From NCBI RefSeq assembly GCF_900103325.1, contig NZ_FMXM01000006.1:186001-250000 (forward strand): a stretch of DNA of 64,000 nucleotides. The letters run 5' to 3'. Position 1 is the first letter of the stretch. Every line of letters begins with the position of its first letter. The notes under the pieces are model-generated. The model worked only from the letters and a program-made list of their open reading frames with translations. It did no database searches and had not been told where the DNA came from. The position numbers and the translations under genes were made by a program. This DNA comes from Mesorhizobium qingshengii (GTDB lineage Bacteria; Pseudomonadota; Alphaproteobacteria; Rhizobiales; Rhizobiaceae). Shown here in pieces: positions 1-14,130 of this stretch.

Positions 1-391
1 AGAAACGCCTGGAGTAGGCGACGATGCCGTTGAGTTCCTTGCTCTCGCCCGACCACGACATGGCGATGATGGCGTCGTCCCTGGCAATCATGCCGAGATC
101 GCCATGATTGGCTTCGGAAGGATGCACAAAGAAAGCCGGCGTGCCGGTCGAAGCCAGCGTCGCCGCGATCTTCGAGCCGATATGGCCGCTTTTGCCGACG
201 CCGGTGACGATGACCCGGCCTTCGATTTTTGACACGATGTCGACGGCCTGGGCGAAAGGCCCGGCCAGTCCGTTCTCGAGCGCCTCGGCAAGTGCCGCGA
301 CACCGGCCTGTTCGGTTGCCACCGTTCTCAGCGCCGAAGCGATCGACGCTTGCCCGTCCAAAGGCTTCTTATCGAGGGATCCCGCATGCAT
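1..391 (-). CDS. kdsD: KpsF/GutQ-family arabinose-5-phosphate isomerase, N-terminal part (runs off window)
   Basis: About 130 codons are present; the 3' end lies beyond the left edge. The translation from ATG at 391 shows a SIS (sugar isomerase) domain: a VIVTGVGKSGHIGSKIAATL loop that binds the sugar phosphate, then HPSEANHGDLG and the AMSWSGESKEL segment typical of KdsD/KpsF/GutQ. These enzymes interconvert D-ribulose-5-phosphate and D-arabinose-5-phosphate in the cytoplasm, the first step to KDO for lipopolysaccharide. The CBS pair expected at the C terminus is not in view, so a SIS-only relative cannot be excluded. The gene is divergent from the outer-membrane protein gene at 639. Confidence 0.85.
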   Translation of the reverse strand, partial: MHAGSLDKKPLDGQASIASALRTVATEQAGVAALAEALENGLAGPFAQAVDIVSKIEGRVIVTGVGKSGHIGSKIAATLASTGTPAFFVHPSEANHGDLGMIARDDAIIAMSWSGESKELNGIVAYSRRF

Positions 392-443
392 GGGTGATGC
401 GATTAGCGCTTTGCCGCCCGCCTGTCCAACGGAAATGCCGCCG

Positions 444-530
444 ATGCGTATCGCCCAAGACGGTGCGGTGGTTTGGGATAACGGCACCCATGAAAACAAA
501 ACGCCTGAGGCTCGCCGCATCGCGTTGGAA
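444..530 (+). repeat. Interspersed rhizobial intergenic repeat, copy 1 (diverged)
   Basis: This stretch lines up along its length with copies near 18716 and 20265. The shared blocks are TCGCCCAAGA, GGTTTGGGA.AACG and CATGAAAACAAA, and the copy continues into a CTCGCCGCAT segment also seen in the copy at 20265. It lies in the non-coding DNA between kdsD and the outer-membrane protein gene. Confidence 0.7.
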
Positions 531-574
531 ATCGGCGGCTGAGGCTGCCGGCGGGCCGCTGCCTCAACCCTCCG

Positions 575-582
575 TTAACCAT
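575..582 (+). promoter_or_regulatory. TTAACCAT motif (possible CtrA half-site)
   Basis: The 8-mer TTAACCAT matches the CtrA half-site known from alphaproteobacteria. It lies about 60 bp upstream of the outer-membrane barrel gene. One 8-mer is weak evidence on its own; it is listed because a second copy lies in front of cpdR. Confidence 0.3.
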
Positions 583-638
583 CCCCATTTACGGTTCGGT
601 AAGTATGGCGCGCGTGCGCCGCGCAAGCAGTGGTGGCG

Positions 639-2423
639 ATGTCCGGGGCCCAGCCAGAAAAATCAGGAAGACGAAAGGGCAAGGCGGCTTGCGCCTTGTT
701 GCTGGCGACCAGCATGCTTGCCTTGCTGCGCCCGGCGCCCCTCCATGCCCAGGAAACGGAACTGCGCGGCGAGGTCTCGGAATCGGCGATCCTGTCCGAT
801 CAGCAGCGCAAGGCGAGAAAACTGGCTCTTGCCAAGCAGGCCCAGCAGGCATCGGCCAACGCGGCGCAGGACAACGCACCGGCGCGAACCTACCTGCCGG
901 CCAGCGCCGGCGCCGTGCCTGACGAGACAAACACCAACGACGCGACCGCGACCGGCAGCGTTTTCGATCCTCCGGCTGCCACCGACGACACGTCCACCGA
1001 CACCGCGGCGCCGTCGAAGCCTCGCCGCCCATCGACTGCCAGGCAAAAGGCGGCGGACAAGGCCAAGGCCGCTGACAAATCGACGAAGAAGAAGTCGACG
1101 ACCACGGCCACGGACGCCACCACGACGACAGGCGCCATCGCGGCCGCGGCGGACAACGCTGACAATACCGACACGGATCAGGCGGCCAATCGCCGTGCCC
1201 TCACCGTCGACAGCGCCGACAGGCAGAAGCTCGACCCCGGCGCCGAACGCACCGCGTCCATTGAAGGCCAGAACAAGAAGGTCGAGGACGATCCCTTTGC
1301 CGCCACGGGCATCAAGTGGGGCTCCTTCGTCATACGGCCGACGATCGAACAGGGCCTCACCGCCACGTCGAATGGCGATTCGAGCAATGCCGGCAAGTCG
1401 GCGCTGCTGTCCGAGACGGCGCTGCGCTTTTCCGCCGCCTCGGACTGGCGCGAGAACTCGGCGACGATCAACGGCTACGGCCTCTTCCGTGAGACCGTAT
1501 CGGGTTACCCGGTTCATAATGCGCAGGGCCGCATTGAAGGCCAGCTCAACGTCGACCTCGACAATGAGTTGCGCGCCATCGCCAAGCTCGGCTACGAGGC
1601 CGTACCGGAATCGGCCTCGTCGCCGGACGCCATTGCCGGTGTCTCCTCACAGCCGCTGCGGCAGACCGTGAACGGCAGCCTCGGCATCGAGAAGGATGTC
1701 GGCAAGATGCGCTATGCGTTGACCGGCGCGGTCGAGCACGACTTCTATGGCGACGCCAAGCTTTCGGACGGCACCTCGTTGTCGCAGAAGGATCGCGACT
1801 CCACGCTCTATACAGCGACCTTGCGGACCGGCTACGAAATCTCCCCCGCCATCACCCCCTTCACCGAGATCGAGGTCGGTCGCCGGACCTATGATCTCCG
1901 CTTCGACACCGATGGCTTCGAACGCTCCTCGACACGGCTCGGCGCGCGCGCCGGCCTGCAGTTGGACATGGGCGAGAAGCTTTCCGGCGAATTCTCGGCC
2001 GGCTGGCTGAGGGAAGCGATCGACGACGACCGGCTGGAGGCGATCTCGGGCGCGACCATGAACGCCGACCTCAAATGGTCGCCGGAACGCGGCACCACGA
2101 TCGGCCTGACCGGGAAGACCACCGTCGAAGGCACGACCACCGCCGGGCAAAGCGGCGACATCCTCTATTCAGGTCGCTTGACGGGCGAACGGCAGATTCG
2201 CGCCAACCTCACCGGAAATGCGGCTCTGGGCCTGGACTGGCGCGACTATATCGGCATCGACGGCCACGACATGACCTTGAGCGCCGAAGCCGGGCTGACC
2301 TGGTGGCTGAACCGCTATGCCGGCCTCACCAGCCGGGTGAGAACCGAAAAGCTGACCAGCAACCTGCCCGGCCGCGACTACACCGCCAACAGCATCTACT
2401 TGGGCGTGAAAGTGCAGCGCTAA
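639..2423 (+). CDS. Outer-membrane beta-barrel protein with low-complexity N-terminal linker
   Basis: A 594-residue protein from ATG 639; in-frame GTG codons at 630 and 633 are alternative starts. A basic N terminus and hydrophobic stretch (ACALLLATSMLALL) ending at LHAQ form a Sec signal peptide. Residues about 50-190 are Ala/Thr/Asp/Lys-rich and probably disordered. From about residue 215 to the end the sequence is an alternating-polarity barrel with many Gly/Tyr/Arg strands and a penultimate KVQR segment. This resembles the rhizobial outer-membrane beta-barrel family (OMP_b-brl_2-like). Substrate and role are unknown. It converges on galU. Confidence 0.8.
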   Translation: MSGAQPEKSGRRKGKAACALLLATSMLALLRPAPLHAQETELRGEVSESAILSDQQRKARKLALAKQAQQASANAAQDNAPARTYLPASAGAVPDETNTNDATATGSVFDPPAATDDTSTDTAAPSKPRRPSTARQKAADKAKAADKSTKKKSTTTATDATTTTGAIAAAADNADNTDTDQAANRRALTVDSADRQKLDPGAERTASIEGQNKKVEDDPFAATGIKWGSFVIRPTIEQGLTATSNGDSSNAGKSALLSETALRFSAASDWRENSATINGYGLFRETVSGYPVHNAQGRIEGQLNVDLDNELRAIAKLGYEAVPESASSPDAIAGVSSQPLRQTVNGSLGIEKDVGKMRYALTGAVEHDFYGDAKLSDGTSLSQKDRDSTLYTATLRTGYEISPAITPFTEIEVGRRTYDLRFDTDGFERSSTRLGARAGLQLDMGEKLSGEFSAGWLREAIDDDRLEAISGATMNADLKWSPERGTTIGLTGKTTVEGTTTAGQSGDILYSGRLTGERQIRANLTGNAALGLDWRDYIGIDGHDMTLSAEAGLTWWLNRYAGLTSRVRTEKLTSNLPGRDYTANSIYLGVKVQR

Positions 2424-2458
2424 GCTGCTTGCGCACCAATGGTATGTCGAGATTTCGA

Positions 2459-2479
2459 GCCGGCCGTTCACAGGCCGGC
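2459..2479. terminator. Hairpin between convergent genes
   Basis: Perfect 7-bp stem GCCGGCC / GGCCGGC with a 7-nt loop, midway between the convergent outer-membrane protein gene and galU. There is no strong U-tract on either strand, so termination is inferred from position. Confidence 0.45.
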
Positions 2480-2494
2480 ATTGCCTGACTAGCG

Positions 2495-3400
2495 CTAGAA
2501 GGCGGCCCCGCGCCGCTCCGATGGTTTTATCTCATTGAGCAGCGTGCGGATGACGCCAGCCATGTTCTCGTTCATGTCGCTGCGCCAAAGCGCGAAGGCG
2601 ACATTGGCCTCGACAAAACCCTCCGGCGATCCGCAGTCGAAGGTGCGGCCCTGATAGTGGTAGCCATAGAAAGGCTGCTGCTTTTCCAGCTTCAGCATAG
2701 CGTCGGTGAGCTGGATCTCGTTGCCAGCACCTTTTTCCTGGTCTTCGAGGATCTTGAAGATCTCGGGCTGCAGGATGTAGCGCCCATTGATGTAAAGGTT
2801 GGACGGTGCTGTGCCGGTCTTCGGCTTCTCCACCATCTCGGTGATGCGGAAGCCGTTATGCGTATCCTCGCCGCGTCCGACGATGCCGTATTTATGGGCC
2901 TCTGCCGGGTCGCACTCCTGCACGGCAATGATGTTGTTGCCGGTTTCCTCGTAGAGCTCGACCATAGACTTCATACAACTCTTTTCCGACTGCATGATCA
3001 TGTCGGGCAACAACAGCGCGAAGGGCTCGTCGCCAACCAGCTCTCGCGCGCACCAGACGGCATGGCCGAGGCCCATCGGCACCTGCTGGCGGGTAAAGCT
3101 GGTTTGGCCCGGCGCCGGCTGCAGCCGCTGCAGGCGGGCAAGCTGCTCGTCCTTGCCGCGCTGTGCCAGCGTGTCATAGAGCTCGAACTGGATATCGAAA
3201 TGATCTTCTATGACTGCCTTGTTGCGGCCGGTCACGAAGATGAAATGCTCGATGCCCGCCTCGCGCGCCTCGTCGACGACATACTGGATGACCGGCCTGT
3301 CGACGACGGTCAGCATTTCCTTGGGAACAGCCTTGGTGGCCGGGAGAAACCGCGTGCCGAGGCCGGCGACCGGGAAAACTGCCTTGCGAACTCTCTTCAT
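2495..3400 (-). CDS. galU: UTP--glucose-1-phosphate uridylyltransferase
   Basis: A 301-residue cytoplasmic nucleotidyltransferase that makes UDP-glucose from glucose-1-phosphate and UTP, feeding exopolysaccharide, LPS and cyclic glucan synthesis. The N terminus carries the signature [19 protein letters not shown] (nucleotide-binding GxGTRxLPxTK). [14 protein letters not shown] and the C-terminal [16 protein letters not shown] are typical of bacterial GalU. Length matches the family. The ATG at 3400 gives the usual [13 protein letters not shown] start. No partner gene is adjacent on the same strand. Confidence 0.95.
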   Translation of the reverse strand: MKRVRKAVFPVAGLGTRFLPATKAVPKEMLTVVDRPVIQYVVDEAREAGIEHFIFVTGRNKAVIEDHFDIQFELYDTLAQRGKDEQLARLQRLQPAPGQTSFTRQQVPMGLGHAVWCARELVGDEPFALLLPDMIMQSEKSCMKSMVELYEETGNNIIAVQECDPAEAHKYGIVGRGEDTHNGFRITEMVEKPKTGTAPSNLYINGRYILQPEIFKILEDQEKGAGNEIQLTDAMLKLEKQQPFYGYHYQGRTFDCGSPEGFVEANVAFALWRSDMNENMAGVIRTLLNEIKPSERRGAAF

Positions 3401-3611
3401 GCTTTCAATTATCCGTTTGCTGGCCGGCTCCGCAATCCCTGTCTCGCGACATTTTCACGCCGGAATTGAAGATTACTGGGGCGGGTAAGGGAAACTTGCA
3501 CCGGTTAAAGCATCGAGGTGTCTTTTCGTTCCAGGCGACACCTATGGTAAACTAATTCCTAACCCGGTTCGGCGATGAATGGTCTTTCCTGAGACAGAGA
3601 AGGAGGAAAAC

Positions 3612-4835
3612 ATGTCCGTTCGCAATGCCGCAAAACGTTTGACCAGCGTCATGACGGCCGCCAGCCTCTCGCTCGCTCTGCTGATGCCTGCCGGGCCTGC
3701 CTTCGCCGATGCCGGTTTCCGCCAATGGGTCGCCGGGTTCCGCGCTACTGCCGTGCAGAGCGGTGTTTCGGGCGCCCTTTACGACCAGGCCTTCAGGGAC
3801 ATCAAGGACATTGACCCGGTGGTGCTGGAAAAAGCGCGCACGCAACCCGAATTCACCGCACCTGCCTGGGACTATTTCGACAACCGCGTCCACGACCAAT
3901 CTGTCGCCGTCGGCCAGCAGATGGCCAAGAAGTGGAAGCCATGGCTGGACAGGATCGAGGCAAGGTTCGGCGTCGACCGCTATATTCTGCTCGCCATCTG
4001 GTCGATGGAATCGAACTATGGCGAGATCCTCAAGCGTGATGACATCATGCGCAATGTCGTGCGCTCGCTGGCGACTTTGGCTTATGCCGATCCGAAACGC
4101 GCGAAATTCGCCCGCACGCAGCTGATCGCCGCACTGAAGATCCTGCAGACCGGCGATATCGACGAAAGCCATCTGAGCGGGTCCTGGGCCGGCGCCATGG
4201 GCCACACCCAGTTCATCCCGACCAGCTATCAGCACTATGCCGTCGACATGGACGGCAATGGCAAGCGCGACATCTGGAATTCGATCCCCGATGCGCTGGC
4301 GACCGCCGCCAACCTCTTGAAGAAGAATGGCTGGCAGGCCGGCAAGACCTGGGGCTATGAAGTCACCCTGCCGGCAGGCAAACTTCCCGCCGGATCGAAA
4401 ACGCTGGCGCAATGGCAGGCGCTCGGCGTTGTCAGGGCCAACGGCAAGCCGTTCAAGAACGGCACCGACAAGGCGACGCTGAAAGTGCCGGACGGCCGCG
4501 GTGGACCAGCCTTCCTGATGATCAAGAATTTCTCGGTCATCAAGGCCTATAACAACGCCGACAAATATGCGCTTGCCGTCGGTCTGCTCGCCGACGAAAT
4601 CGCCGGTTCCAGCGGTCTTGTGCAGGACTGGAAGCGGCCCTTTACGAAGCTCACTTTCGAGGAAAGGCAGGAGCTGCAGAAGCGGCTTTCCCAGCACGGC
4701 CTTTACGACGGCAAGTTCGACGGCAAGATCGGCGATGGCTCGAAAACCGCCATCATGGCCTTCCAGGCCAAGGCCGGCTTGACCCAGGACGGCTATCCGA
4801 GCATGGAAGTGCTGAAGTGGCTCCGGCAGAAATAG
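3612..4835 (+). CDS. Lytic murein transglycosylase, MltB type, with peptidoglycan-binding domain
   Basis: A 407-residue exported protein. ATG 3612 is chosen because AGGAGG lies 6 nt upstream. A signal peptide (LSLALLMPAGPAFA) is followed by an SLT_2-type lytic transglycosylase domain; the catalytic Glu is in WSMESNYGEILK and GAMGHTQFIPTSY follows. Residues about 345-407 form a PG_binding_1 domain (EERQELQKRLSQHGLYDG ... AIMAFQAKAGL). It cleaves the MurNAc-GlcNAc bond in the periplasm to make 1,6-anhydromuropeptides. There is no lipobox, so it is probably soluble. Confidence 0.92.
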   Translation: MSVRNAAKRLTSVMTAASLSLALLMPAGPAFADAGFRQWVAGFRATAVQSGVSGALYDQAFRDIKDIDPVVLEKARTQPEFTAPAWDYFDNRVHDQSVAVGQQMAKKWKPWLDRIEARFGVDRYILLAIWSMESNYGEILKRDDIMRNVVRSLATLAYADPKRAKFARTQLIAALKILQTGDIDESHLSGSWAGAMGHTQFIPTSYQHYAVDMDGNGKRDIWNSIPDALATAANLLKKNGWQAGKTWGYEVTLPAGKLPAGSKTLAQWQALGVVRANGKPFKNGTDKATLKVPDGRGGPAFLMIKNFSVIKAYNNADKYALAVGLLADEIAGSSGLVQDWKRPFTKLTFEERQELQKRLSQHGLYDGKFDGKIGDGSKTAIMAFQAKAGLTQDGYPSMEVLKWLRQK

Positions 4836-4963
4836 AGCCACCCGCGGTGCCGCGCGGCCTTTCGGACGCGCAAAGGACACTGTAGCAATCTGATTGGCGC
4901 AAGGTTCTCCTGAAAGTCGATACGATTTTTCGAGAGAAGCGCGCCAAGGGATGGAGGAAACGA

Positions 4964-6184
4964 TTGGCTTCGGCTGCGCGCATCGCAAGACTTGTTCGTC
5001 GCGTGCCGGTGCTGATTCTGGCCGTCGTCCTGCTCACCGTCGGTGTTGCGGCGGCTCTCCACAGCCCGGCCGTGGCGCAGGAACAGCAGCAAAGCCGTGG
5101 CTGGTCGTTGCGCGATCTCTTGTTTCCGCGCCGCAGCGAGCGGATCGAGCCGCCGCTCGACCTCCAGAAGGCGAAGCCAAAGCCGCGCAAGCCCCGCGTC
5201 CCGCGTGCGCCGGCCGAGCCAGAGACGCCGATCGTCGAGAAGGCGCCTGATGCCCGCACCGTCCTGGTGGTCGGCGACTTCATGGCAGCCGGCCTTGCCG
5301 AAGGCCTCGACACCGCCTTTGGCGAAAACGCCGGCATCAGGATCGTCGCTCGCTCCAATGGCTCGTCCGGCTTCGTGCGCGACGATTTCTACAACTGGCC
5401 CGAACAGATCAAGTCGCTGATCGAGACTGAAAAGCCCGCCGCCGTGGTCGTCATGCTGGGATCCAACGATCGCCAGCAAATGAAGGTAGGCGACGTGCGT
5501 GAACAGCCTCGGTCCGAGAACTGGACCAAGGAGTATGAGCACCGAACCGACGCGCTCGGCAAAGCCATTGCGGAGGCCAAGGTGCCTTTCCTGTGGGTCG
5601 GCATGCCGGCGTTCCGGGTGCCGAAGATGACCTCCGACATGCTGGCCTTCAACGACATCTACCGTCAGGCGGCCGAAGCCCATGGCGGCGAATTCGTCGA
5701 CGTCTGGGATGGGTTCGTCGACGAGAACGGCGCCTTCGTCACCAGCGGCCCCGACATGAACGGCCAGCCCGTGCGGCTGCGCGCCGATGACGGCATCAAC
5801 GTGTCGAAGGCCGGCAAGCGCAAGCTCGCCTTCTACACTGAAAAACCGCTGTTGAAGATCCTGGGCCTGACCGCGCCGGGAAGCCCGGTCACGGCCGCTC
5901 CGGCGGGCGCTCCCGTCGAGGCGCCGGCGCCTGCCGCGGCGCCCATCGTCATCGACCGCACCGCGCCAATGCTGCTCAGCGATCCGGCGCTCGACGGCGG
6001 TTCCGAATTGCTGGGCGCGGCACCGCCGGCAAAGGCCAATCCGAACCTGCCCGGCGAAAAACTGGTGGTCGAGGGCAAGGCATCGCAGGCTTCGCCCGGC
6101 CGCGCCGACGACTTCTCGTGGCCGCCCAAGGCAAATCCGGCGGCCACCGCCGCCGCTGACACGACGACGGCGGTCAGTCCTTAG
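4964..6184 (+). CDS. SGNH/GDSL-hydrolase-like protein (DUF459 family), exported
   Basis: A 406-residue protein. The TTG at 4964 is preceded by GGAGG at about -9, and no better ATG fits the signal sequence. The N terminus holds a signal or anchor helix (VLILAVVLLTVGVAAAL). A Pro/Lys/Arg-rich linker leads to an SGNH fold: VLVVGDFMAAGLAEGLDTAF (block I), VVVMLGSNDRQQM (block III-like Gly-x-Asn) and PFLWVGMPAFRVPKM. The last 90 residues are Ala/Pro-rich and probably disordered. Rhizobial DUF459 proteins are thought to act on cell-surface polymers; the substrate is unknown. Confidence 0.8.
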   Translation: MASAARIARLVRRVPVLILAVVLLTVGVAAALHSPAVAQEQQQSRGWSLRDLLFPRRSERIEPPLDLQKAKPKPRKPRVPRAPAEPETPIVEKAPDARTVLVVGDFMAAGLAEGLDTAFGENAGIRIVARSNGSSGFVRDDFYNWPEQIKSLIETEKPAAVVVMLGSNDRQQMKVGDVREQPRSENWTKEYEHRTDALGKAIAEAKVPFLWVGMPAFRVPKMTSDMLAFNDIYRQAAEAHGGEFVDVWDGFVDENGAFVTSGPDMNGQPVRLRADDGINVSKAGKRKLAFYTEKPLLKILGLTAPGSPVTAAPAGAPVEAPAPAAAPIVIDRTAPMLLSDPALDGGSELLGAAPPAKANPNLPGEKLVVEGKASQASPGRADDFSWPPKANPAATAAADTTTAVSP

Positions 6185-6264
6185 GAACTGCGGACCCCTC
6201 GGAGGCGGTTTCGAAACTCGCCCCCTGCAGTCATGTGACCGCGGGAGCAGAGTCTCCAACGGGC

Positions 6265-7719
6265 TCAGCGGGGTAGGACGCTCGAACCCATCAGCGCCTC
6301 GTCGATCGAACGCGCCGCCTGGCGGCCCTCGCGGATCGCCCAGACGACCAGCGACTGGCCACGACGCACGTCTCCCGCTGCGTAGAGCCTGTCGACGCTG
6401 GTCCTGTAGTCGCGATCATTGGCCTCGACGTTGCGCGAACGGCGGCTGTCGGTGGCGATCTTCATCTGCCCGTCCAGTTCCGACACCACTCCGGCGGCGA
6501 CCGGCCCGGCAAAGCCGATGGCGATGAAGGCGAGATCGGCACGGATGACGAATTCGGTGCCGGGGATCGGCTTGCGCTTGTCGTCGACCTCGCAGCATTT
6601 GACGCCGGTCAGTTGGCCTTCTTCGCCAATGAACTCGAGCGTCGCCACCTGGAATTCGCGCTCCGCCCCTTCCGCTTGCGAGGACGAGGTGCGCATCTTG
6701 GTCGCCCAGTAGGGCCAGACCGAAAGCTTGTCTTCCTTCTCCGGCGGCTGCGGGCGGATATCGAGCTGAGTGACGCGCACCGCACCCTGGCGGAAAGCTG
6801 TGCCGACACAGTCGGACGCGGTATCGCCACCGCCAACGACGACGACATGCTGGCCACCGGCAATGATTGGATGCGACGGCCATGCCACCGACTGGATCGG
6901 CTCGCCGCCGACGCGCCTGTTCTGCTGCACCAGATAGGGCATGGCGTCATGCACGCCGCCGAGATCATCGCCCGGAATGCCGGCCGCGCGTGGGGTCTCG
7001 GAACCGCCGCAGTACAACACGGCATCATGTTCGGCCAGCAGTTCGGCAACGGGCTTGTCGACACCGACATTGACGTCGCAGTGGAAGGTCACGCCTTCAC
7101 CTTGCATCTGCTCGATGCGCCGGTCGATATAGTGCTTCTCGATCTTGAAGTCGGGGATGCCGTAGCGCATCAGCCCGCCGGGCCGGCTCTCGCGCTCGTA
7201 GACATGAACATCATGGCCGGCGCGGCCAAGCTGTTGGGCGGCAGCCATGCCGGCTGGACCCGAGCCGATGATGGCGACACGCTTGCCGGTCTTCCTTTCC
7301 GGCGGATAGGGCCTGATGTGGCCGATCTCGTAGGCCTTGTCGGCGATCGCCTGCTCCACCGTCTTGATGGCGACGGGAATGTCCTCGAGGTTCAACGTGC
7401 AGGCTTCCTCGCAGGGTGCGGGGCAGATGCGGCCGGTGAATTCCGGGAAGTTGTTGGTCGAATGCAGGTTGCGGATCGCGTTGTCCCAGTCGCCATTGTA
7501 GACGAGGTCGTTCCAGTCGGGGATCTGGTTGTGGATCGGGCAGCCCGTCGGCCCGTGGCAGAACGGAATGCCGCAATCCATGCAGCGCGCGGCCTGTTTC
7601 TCGACCTCCTTGTCCGACATCGGCAGCGTGAACTCACGGAAATGCCGGATGCGGTCGGAGGCCGGCTGGTACTTGTGCACCTGCCGGTCGATTTCGAGAA
7701 AGCCTGTTACCTTGCCCAT
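6265..7719 (-). CDS. gltD: Glutamate synthase (NADPH) small subunit
   Basis: A 484-residue FAD protein. ATG 7719 gives MGKVTGFLEIDRQVHKY, the usual GltD N terminus. Cys-rich segments CMDCGIPFCHG and CPAPCEEAC bind the 4Fe-4S clusters. GSGPAGMAAAQQL binds FAD and VVVGGGDTASDCVG binds NADPH. The C-terminal AAGDVRRGQSLVVWAI is the FAD-binding end. It passes electrons from NADPH to GltB for glutamate formation from glutamine and 2-oxoglutarate. It lies 144 bp downstream of gltB on the same strand. Confidence 0.96.
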   Translation of the reverse strand: MGKVTGFLEIDRQVHKYQPASDRIRHFREFTLPMSDKEVEKQAARCMDCGIPFCHGPTGCPIHNQIPDWNDLVYNGDWDNAIRNLHSTNNFPEFTGRICPAPCEEACTLNLEDIPVAIKTVEQAIADKAYEIGHIRPYPPERKTGKRVAIIGSGPAGMAAAQQLGRAGHDVHVYERESRPGGLMRYGIPDFKIEKHYIDRRIEQMQGEGVTFHCDVNVGVDKPVAELLAEHDAVLYCGGSETPRAAGIPGDDLGGVHDAMPYLVQQNRRVGGEPIQSVAWPSHPIIAGGQHVVVVGGGDTASDCVGTAFRQGAVRVTQLDIRPQPPEKEDKLSVWPYWATKMRTSSSQAEGAEREFQVATLEFIGEEGQLTGVKCCEVDDKRKPIPGTEFVIRADLAFIAIGFAGPVAAGVVSELDGQMKIATDSRRSRNVEANDRDYRTSVDRLYAAGDVRRGQSLVVWAIREGRQAARSIDEALMGSSVLPR

Positions 7720-7863
7720 AGTCCAGTTCCTGCTGTCCAGATGGTGCGGTTTTCGCCGCACCCGTTAACCTCTTGAGGCAGCCATGGCAACCTTCCGCAC
7801 GAGGTCAAACTGTCGTTGAAAGTTGGGGCCGGGAAACCTGGGCTTCCCGGCAATTCCAAAAGT

Positions 7864-12600
<4,737 letters not shown>

Positions 12601-13023
12601 CGTCCTGTCCTCCGTTCCCAGCCCTTCGGGCGCTGGTTTGCCTCGGCAAGCGCTTGGCTCACCCTTGATCCTTGCGGCACGTCTTGCGAAATCCTTGCCG
12701 AACCAGGCCGCTTTCCGCATGGCTCGTATTCGTACAGGCCAGATTGGGGCCGTCCACCTGTCGCTCGCGGCAATAGCCGGAGAGGCCCAAATGATACGCC
12801 AATCCAGCCAGTTTTGTGCGACAAAATAAGACAGCACTACTGTCCTAAATTTTTATGACAGAAATCCTGGACGCACACAAGACCGATTCACAAAAAACTT
12901 GGGCCGGCGACGACAGAAAATTACGTGGATCTGGGCAGAAACGTAAGCTTCGGTCGCTGGCCTCCGCCCGCCAGATTGGCTGGCTTTAATGGTTTTCTGG
13001 CGCCTGGCCCTTGCGAGGAAGCC
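12601..13023. other. Divergent regulatory region gltB / threonine aldolase
   Basis: No gene is supported here. The AT-rich part at about 12810-12910 probably holds the gltB promoter. The only clear structure is the inverted repeat GACAG-N5-CTGTC (12830-12844). Short reading frames in the stretch are extensions of the flanking genes and lack their own start signals. Confidence 0.5.
12830..12844. promoter_or_regulatory. Inverted repeat GACAG-N5-CTGTC upstream of gltB
   Basis: Two perfect 5-bp arms separated by 5 bp lie in the AT-rich region upstream of gltB. The arrangement is that of a dimeric regulator site; the regulator is unknown. Position and symmetry are the only evidence. Confidence 0.35.
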
Positions 13024-14121
13024 ATGAAACCGGCCAAGGTCACAGCGACTTTCCCCAACACAGGCAGATGCATGTTCTTCGCTTCCGACAATTGGGCAGG
13101 CGCCCATCCCAACATCGCAGCCGGCCTGTCGGCCAATGCCGCCGGCTTTTCCACCGCCTATGGCGACGGTGCACTCGACCAGGCCGTCTACCGGCGCTTC
13201 AGCGAGATTTTCGAACGCGAGGTCGCGGTGTTCTTCGTAGCGACCGGTACAGCCGCCAACTCACTGTCTCTGACCACCTTCAACAAGCCCGGCGGTATTT
13301 CCTTCGCCCACCGCGAATCGCATGTCATCGAAGACGAATGCGGCGCGCCGGAGTATTTTTCCGGCGGCTCGCGGCTGCATGCCGTCGACGGCGCGCTGGG
13401 CAAGATTGACCCGCACAATCTGGAAAGGGCCATTGGCCGCTTCGCGCCCGAAATCGTCCATTGGGGGCGACCGATGGCCGTTTCGATCACGCAATCGACG
13501 GAGGTCGGCACCATCTACGGCCTGGATGAGATCGAGACGATTTCAGCGATCGCCAAAAGGCATTCCGTGCCGCTGCACATGGACGGCGCCCGCTTTGCCA
13601 ACGCGCTGGTCGCGCTCGACACGACGCCGGCCGAAATGACATGGAAACGCGGCGTCGACATCCTGTCCTTCGGCGGCACCAAGAATGGCTGCTGGTGCGC
13701 GGAAGCAATCGTGCTGTTCGATCTCGGTCGTGCCAGGGAACTGGCCTTCCTGCGTAAGCGTGCCGCCCAGCTGTTTTCGAAATCGCGCTTCGTCGCGGCG
13801 CAGTTCGAAGCCTATTTTCAGGATGGGCTGTGGCTCGAAACAGCCAGGCATGCCAACGCCATGGCCGCCCGCCTTGCGGCGGCGATCGAGGACTCGGCCT
13901 CGGCGAAGCTGGCATGGCTGCCGCAGGCGAATGAGGTGTTCGCGGTGATGAAGAAAGCCGAAGCTGAAAAGCTGCAGGCCGCGGGCGCTGCCTTCTACGA
14001 CTGGCACAAGCCGCATGGTTTCGACGGCCACATAGGCGAGAACGAGGCGCTTTATCGCTTCGTCACCAGCTTTGCCACGACGGCCGATGAGGTCGACCGC
14101 TTTGGCCAGTTGATCGCCTGA
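13024..14121 (+). CDS. Low-specificity L-threonine aldolase / beta-eliminating lyase family
   Basis: A 365-residue PLP enzyme of fold type I. ATG 13024 follows GAGGAAGCC; ATG 13072 (MFFASDNWAG) is an alternative that matches the family N terminus directly. SDNWAGAHPNI, ATGTAANSLSLT, ESHVIEDECGAPE, MDGARFANALVAL and the PLP-lysine segment LSFGGTKNGCWCAE are visible. Members cleave L-threonine or L-allo-threonine to glycine and acetaldehyde in the cytoplasm. A metallo-hydrolase gene starts 9 nt after its stop, so the two may be co-transcribed. Confidence 0.9.
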   Translation: MKPAKVTATFPNTGRCMFFASDNWAGAHPNIAAGLSANAAGFSTAYGDGALDQAVYRRFSEIFEREVAVFFVATGTAANSLSLTTFNKPGGISFAHRESHVIEDECGAPEYFSGGSRLHAVDGALGKIDPHNLERAIGRFAPEIVHWGRPMAVSITQSTEVGTIYGLDEIETISAIAKRHSVPLHMDGARFANALVALDTTPAEMTWKRGVDILSFGGTKNGCWCAEAIVLFDLGRARELAFLRKRAAQLFSKSRFVAAQFEAYFQDGLWLETARHANAMAARLAAAIEDSASAKLAWLPQANEVFAVMKKAEAEKLQAAGAAFYDWHKPHGFDGHIGENEALYRFVTSFATTADEVDRFGQLIA

Positions 14122-14130
14122 GTTCCCGGA

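Noticed and set aside
229..1671. Plus-strand frame overlapping the start of the outer-membrane protein gene
   Set aside because: Arg/Pro-rich composition of an out-of-frame reading; the barrel protein in the other frame has a signal peptide and strands.
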